From NCBI GenBank assembly GCA_934589835.1, contig CAKTOK010000022.1, positions 1-25,787 on the forward strand: DNA of 25,787 nucleotides, given 5' to 3'. Positions 22,711 to 25,787 of the stretch are shown here, piece after piece; the first letter of the stretch is position 1, and each line of letters starts with the position of its first letter. The position numbers were made by a program, and so were the translations under genes. This stretch comes from an uncultured Oscillospiraceae bacterium (GTDB lineage: Bacteria > Bacillota > Clostridia > Oscillospirales > Oscillospiraceae). Under the pieces are notes generated by a model. The model made no database searches. It worked only from the letters and a program-made list of their open reading frames with translations, and was not told the origin of the DNA.

Positions 22711-23880
22711 ATGTCATCTTATCAGCCCTGCTGCCACGCATCGCACGCCGGTGGACGCGCCGGTGCAAAGCGCCTGCTCTCCGCCCTGTTCTACGGTACG
22801 GTGCTGCGCTGCTCCGGCCGTCCCAAAACGCCGGTGGACGAGGATACCGTGGCCGTTCTGAGCTTCGGTGCGCTGGGCGACCTCATCGTCTTCTGCGACG
22901 CCGCCCGCCGGCTGAAAAAGGCCGGCAAGCGCCTGACGCTTTTCTGCAAGACCGGCAACGGCACGGCGGAGTTCGCCCGCTATACCGGCCTTTTCCAGCA
23001 GGTCGTCGAGCTGGATCTCCGCGGTCTGCACCGCCTTGCCGCCCTGCGGCGCCTGCGCGCCATGGCGTTCGACACCGTATTCGGCGCGCCGCTGGGCCGT
23101 CACATCCTGCCGGATCTCTGTGCCTGCCTGATACAGGCGAACCACCGGTATTTCCCCGACACCCTGCAGGACTGCTCCCTGCCCCGCCTGAAAAAGCGGG
23201 CGGACCGCTTCGCGGACAAGCTGGTGCCCCTGACCGAGACGCTGGAGCTGAAGCGCTATACAGCCTTTTTCCGCGCCTGCGGCCTGCTGACGGAGGAGAT
23301 CCTTCCCTTCCGTCTGGATCTGCCGCCGCTGGAGCGGGACCGCACGCTGGCGGTCTTTCCCGGCGCGGGAGGCGGGGAAAGCAAAAAATGGCCCGCAGAC
23401 CGCTTTGCCGAGGCCTCTCTCCGTCTGGTGGAGTCCGGCGCGGCAGACCGCGTGGTGCTGCTGGGCTCCTCCGGCGATGCGGCGGCCTGCGCCGCGCTGT
23501 ACGATGCGCTGAGCGGCCGCTGCGATGTGGAAAACCGGTGCGGCCAAACGGATATCGCCGCGCTGGCGGAGCTGCTGCGCCGCTGCGGCCTGACGCTGGC
23601 CAACGACTCCGGCAGCGCCCATCTGAGCATCGCCTGCGGCGCGCCCACGGTGGTGATCTGCGGGATGTGGCAGCCAGGCCGCTTCTATCCGGATCCCTAT
23701 CTGGACGGCTCCGCCGTCTCCGCAGCTGCGGCAGGCGGTTTTGGCCAGACCTGCCGTTACAGCGTGCCCCGCTGCTCGCTGACACCTGCCCCCTGCGTGG
23801 GCGCGGTCACGGTGGAGCAGGTGATCCGCGCGGCGCTGGAGCTGCAACAACAAACAAGGAAAGACTGTGACCATGAATAG
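22711..23880 (+). CDS. GT9 family heptosyltransferase-like glycosyltransferase
   Basis: The 389-residue protein is closer to classical ADP-heptose heptosyltransferases than the two GT9 proteins upstream. Seen: VLSFGALGDLIVFCDAARRL with Asp57 at the catalytic-base position; FPGAGGGESKKWPADRFAEA (phosphate and donor binding, equivalent to the family PGA..KxWP motif); VVLLGSSGD; CGQTDIAALAELLRRC; and NDSGSAHLSIACGAPTVVICG, the D-x-G-x-x-H donor motif. About 45 N-terminal residues precede the Rossmann fold; no later start has a good ribosome site, whereas AAGGAGCC lies before the ATG at 22711. It sits just before the exporter genes. Heptose transfer is likely; the acceptor is unknown. Confidence 0.9.
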   Translation: MSSYQPCCHASHAGGRAGAKRLLSALFYGTVLRCSGRPKTPVDEDTVAVLSFGALGDLIVFCDAARRLKKAGKRLTLFCKTGNGTAEFARYTGLFQQVVELDLRGLHRLAALRRLRAMAFDTVFGAPLGRHILPDLCACLIQANHRYFPDTLQDCSLPRLKKRADRFADKLVPLTETLELKRYTAFFRACGLLTEEILPFRLDLPPLERDRTLAVFPGAGGGESKKWPADRFAEASLRLVESGAADRVVLLGSSGDAAACAALYDALSGRCDVENRCGQTDIAALAELLRRCGLTLANDSGSAHLSIACGAPTVVICGMWQPGRFYPDPYLDGSAVSAAAAGGFGQTCRYSVPRCSLTPAPCVGAVTVEQVIRAALELQQQTRKDCDHE

Positions 23881-24637
23881 ACTAAAGCAGTACGGCTTCC
23901 TCTTTGAGGAGCTGGTAAAGCGTGACTTCAAAAAGAAATACAAGCGTACGGTGCTGGGCATGGCGTGGAGCCTGCTGTCGCCGCTGATGATGCTGCTGGT
24001 GATGCGGCTGGTCTTTACCCAGTTCTTCGGCCAGAACATGGCCCACTACACCACCTATCTGTTCTGCGGCAACCTGGTGTTCTCCTACTTCAACGAGTCC
24101 ACCACTCAGGGGATGCAGTCCCTCACCGGCAATGCCGCCATCTTCACCAAGGTCAACGTGCCCAAGTACCTGTTCCTGTTCTCCAAGAACGTGCAGACCC
24201 TCATCAATTTCTGCCTGACGCTGTGCATTTTCTTCCTGTTCTGCATCCTGGACCACATCACGTTCACCTGGCGCTTCTTCCTGCTGCTATACCCCATTCT
24301 GCTGCTGGTGCTGTTCAACATCGGCGTGGGGCTGGTGCTGTCCGCCCTGTTCGTCTTCTTTCGGGACGTGCAGTACCTCTGGACCATCTTCACCCAGCTT
24401 CTGATGTATCTGTCCGCCGTTTTCTACTCCATTGAGCATTACAGCTATCAGGTCCAGTGCCTGTTTCTGGCGAACCCCATCTACCTGTTCATCCGCTACT
24501 TCCGCAAGATCGTCATCGACGCCGCCGTGCCCTCGGTCTGGTTCCACCTGCTGATGCTGGGCGATGTGCTGGTGGTGCTGGGTCTGGGCTGCTGGATGTA
24601 CAGGAAGTTCAACACGCGGTTTTTGTACTATGTGTAA
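23873..24637 (+). CDS. wzm: ABC-2 type polysaccharide export permease (Wzm-like)
   Basis: The 254-residue membrane protein is the permease of an ABC-2 polysaccharide/polyol-phosphate exporter (Wzm, KpsM, TagG family). Seen: N-terminal ELVKRDFKKKYKRTVLGMAWSLLSPL, a family hallmark (RDxKxRYKxSxLGxxWxxxxP); six hydrophobic segments; and the VFFRDVQYLW coupling helix region that meets the ATPase. I give the ATG at 23873; a GTG two codons earlier (23867) is closer to AAGGAAAG and is equally possible. It overlaps the end of the third GT9 gene by eight bases. The ATPase gene follows 11 bases later. It carries the lipid-linked glycan across the cytoplasmic membrane. Confidence 0.92.
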   Translation: MNRLKQYGFLFEELVKRDFKKKYKRTVLGMAWSLLSPLMMLLVMRLVFTQFFGQNMAHYTTYLFCGNLVFSYFNESTTQGMQSLTGNAAIFTKVNVPKYLFLFSKNVQTLINFCLTLCIFFLFCILDHITFTWRFFLLLYPILLLVLFNIGVGLVLSALFVFFRDVQYLWTIFTQLLMYLSAVFYSIEHYSYQVQCLFLANPIYLFIRYFRKIVIDAAVPSVWFHLLMLGDVLVVLGLGCWMYRKFNTRFLYYV

Positions 24638-24648
24638 GGAGGCGTGAC

Positions 24649-25398
24649 ATGAGCATTCTGGAGGTCAATAACGTCTCCATCCAGTATATCACCGGCGATT
24701 TCAAGGACATCGGCCTGAAGGAATATGTGGTGCGGCGTCTGAAGCGCGATTATCACGTGACGGAGTTCTGGGCCGACCGGAACATCACCTTCTCGTTGGA
24801 GCATGGCGATATGCTGGGCATCATCGGCACCAACGGCGCGGGCAAATCCACGCTGCTGAAGGTGGTCTCCGGCATCATGGAGCCAACGGAGGGCTATGTC
24901 CGCCGCGAAGGCTCCATCGCCGCCCTGCTGGAGCTGGGCAGCGGCTTTGACGGGGATCTGACCGTGCGGGAAAACACCTATCTGCGCGGCGCCATGCTGG
25001 GCTATACGCGGAAATTCATGGACGAGATGTACCAGCAGATCATCGACTTTGCCGAGCTGCGGGAGTTTGAGGACCGCCCCTTCAAGCAGCTGTCCTCCGG
25101 CATGAAGAGCCGTCTGGCCTTCTCCATCGCCAGTCTCGTCCAGCCGGACATCCTCATTCTGGACGAAGTCCTCTCGGTGGGCGACGGCGCCTTCCGCAAG
25201 AAGAGCGAGGCCAAGATGCGGGAGATCCTTCACTCCGGCGCCACCACCATTCTGGTGTCCCACTCCCTGAGTCAGGTGCGGCAGCTGTGCAGCAAGATCC
25301 TCTGGCTGCACAAGGGCCGCCAGATCGCCTTCGGCGATGACGTGCAGGGCATCTGCGACCGGTATCAGGCCATGCTGGACGGCAAGCTCCAGCTGTAA
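24649..25398 (+). CDS. wzt: ABC transporter ATPase for polysaccharide export (short Wzt-like)
   Basis: The 249-residue ATPase powers the Wzm-like permease. Seen: Walker A GTNGAGKST (60-68), the signature LSSGMKSR (148-155), Walker B LILDEVLSVGD (169-179) and H-loop His205 in VSHS. The LSVGD after Walker B is typical of glycan-export ATPases of the Wzt/TagH/KpsT group. It stops shortly after the nucleotide-binding domain, so it lacks the C-terminal carbohydrate-binding domain of E. coli O9a-type Wzt. The ATG at 24649 has AAGGAGG upstream, overlapping the end of wzm; the longer frame back into wzm is a shadow. It is the last gene of the operon, followed by a terminator. Confidence 0.93.
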   Translation: MSILEVNNVSIQYITGDFKDIGLKEYVVRRLKRDYHVTEFWADRNITFSLEHGDMLGIIGTNGAGKSTLLKVVSGIMEPTEGYVRREGSIAALLELGSGFDGDLTVRENTYLRGAMLGYTRKFMDEMYQQIIDFAELREFEDRPFKQLSSGMKSRLAFSIASLVQPDILILDEVLSVGDGAFRKKSEAKMREILHSGATTILVSHSLSQVRQLCSKILWLHKGRQIAFGDDVQGICDRYQAMLDGKLQL

Positions 25399-25412
25399 AG
25401 CAGCCCCATAAC

Positions 25413-25456
25413 AGCGCAGGAGCGGAGGGCCCAATACGGCCCTTCGCCTCTGCGCT
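25413..25456 (+). terminator. Probable terminator of the glycan operon
   Basis: Arms 25413-25431 and 25438-25456 form a 19-bp stem with a few mismatches or wobbles and a CAATAC loop, 15 bases after the wzt stop, followed by TGTTTGTCTG. The stem is strong, but the T run is interrupted. Confidence 0.7.
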
Positions 25457-25569
25457 TGTTTGTCTGTGCGGAGGCGGCAGCGCCGGCAGAGGAGCTTCCG
25501 TTCCCCGCGGCGCTCCGGCTTTGTTCCGCCCCTGAGAACGCATAAAGAGCCTGCACCTTCGAGAGAAAG

Positions 25570-25606
25570 AAAAAATCCTTGCAAGCGCAGGCTTACAAGG
25601 TTTTTT
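25570..25606. terminator. Bidirectional intrinsic terminator
   Basis: A run of A, then CCTTGCAAGC (25577-25586), loop GCAG, GCTTACAAGG (25591-25600), then TTTTTT. There is one mismatch in the stem. The A and T runs make it work on both strands, as a backup for the glycan operon or for a minus-strand transcript entering from the right. Confidence 0.75.
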
Positions 25607-25654
25607 CTGTTGTGACTGCCCGCAGGCGACCACTTTTGCGAAGCAAACGTGCTG

Positions 25655-25702
25655 CACCAAAAGAAAAGAGACATCCTTTCGGATGTCTCTTTTCTTTTGG
25701 TG
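25655..25702. terminator. Perfect 22-bp hairpin next to a tRNA-like 3' end
   Basis: Arms 25655-25676 and 25681-25702 are exact reverse complements with a TTTC loop; the stem is rich in A and T (AAAAGAAAAGAGAC). On the minus strand it starts at the CACCA of the tRNA-like sequence and ends in CTCTTTTCTTTT, like a tRNA gene terminator. Confidence 0.75.
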
Positions 25703-25722
25703 CGCGAGGCGGGATTTGAATC
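25698..25722 (-). other. tRNA 3'-end-like remnant or attachment-type site
   Basis: On the minus strand this reads a T-loop TTCAAAT followed by CCCGCCTCGCGCACCA, the layout of a tRNA T-loop, T-stem, acceptor strand, discriminator and CCA. The bases before it do not pair with the T-stem (GGCGA against CCCGC), and no matching acceptor 5' strand (GCGCGAG) or D-arm is found up to the window edge. It therefore looks like a partial tRNA copy, as left by elements that integrate at tRNA 3' ends, rather than a working tRNA. A gene truncated by the window edge cannot be fully excluded. Confidence 0.4.
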
Positions 25723-25787
25723 GCCGTGGGGCGGTCTTGCGTCGTGTTGACCGATGCCGGGAAGTGTTGGAAATACAGGGCTTGCAG

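Larger units (their letters stand above)
25399..25787. other. Gene-free tail with stacked hairpins
   Basis: No credible gene is seen in these 389 bases: the open frames lack ribosome sites and known motifs. The stretch contains four consecutive hairpins (25413-25456, 25570-25606, 25631-25651, 25655-25702) and a tRNA 3'-end-like sequence at 25698-25722. The arms of 25631-25651 are CACTTTTGC and GCAAACGTG with a GAA loop and one mismatch. Confidence 0.6.

Noticed and set aside
25698..25787. Complete tRNA gene on the minus strand
   Set aside because: Only the T-loop and 3' part are recognisable; the T-stem does not pair, and no D-arm or matching acceptor 5' strand is found within 90 bases.
1..25787. 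CRISPR array, insertion sequence or transposase
   Set aside because: No series of spaced direct repeats and no transposase or integrase motifs were seen on either strand.

Overview
The window looks like a chromosomal piece of a high-GC (roughly 60% by eye) anaerobic Firmicute, most likely a gut Clostridia member of the Oscillospiraceae type. The evidence is pyruvate:ferredoxin oxidoreductase, an acyl-CoA dehydrogenase with EtfB, DegV and DUF1836 proteins, an SNF-type sodium symporter, strong AGGAGG-like ribosome binding sites and TTGxxx-N17-TAxxxT promoters. A diderm Firmicute (Negativicutes) cannot be excluded from this window alone.

Left part (1-6981, minus strand): a catabolic operon read right to left. 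It encodes a class I/II PLP aminotransferase, a 1171-residue pyruvate:ferredoxin oxidoreductase, an enoyl-CoA hydratase 2 (MaoC/MFE-2 type), an acyl-CoA dehydrogenase and the first codons of EtfB, which runs off the window. The set suggests that an amino acid is transaminated to a 2-oxo acid, oxidatively decarboxylated to an acyl-CoA, and processed by beta-oxidation-type or reverse chemistry. A perfect 19-bp hairpin separates the oxidoreductase from the hydratase.

Middle part (6982-12949): a divergent control region with a 17-bp palindrome; an SGNH hydrolase and an SNF symporter on the plus strand; a LysR regulator convergent to them behind a bidirectional terminator; then a minus-strand unit of a second SGNH hydrolase and DegV. 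Divergent from that unit is a DUF1836 regulator. The promoter between them carries a palindrome over the -10 box of the SGNH gene.

Right part (13060-25456, plus strand): one long glycan operon with its own promoter and terminator. It encodes a GT2 glycosyltransferase, a complete ADP-L-glycero-D-manno-heptose pathway (gmhA, hldE, hldD, gmhB), two tandem related GT9 heptosyltransferase-like proteins, two membrane acyltransferases, a third GT9 protein, and a Wzm/Wzt-type ABC exporter. The simplest reading is a heptose-containing, probably O-acylated surface glycan built in the cytoplasm and exported by the ABC transporter. Nothing in the window is specific to lipid A or LPS core assembly. If the host is a monoderm, this is an ADP-heptose glycan system outside its classical LPS setting. 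The second GT9 protein lacks the catalytic-base Asp of the family and carries an extra C-terminal domain with a ParB/sulfiredoxin-like DGxHR motif.

The last 389 bases hold no gene. They contain a row of hairpins and terminators and end in a tRNA 3'-end-like sequence on the minus strand.
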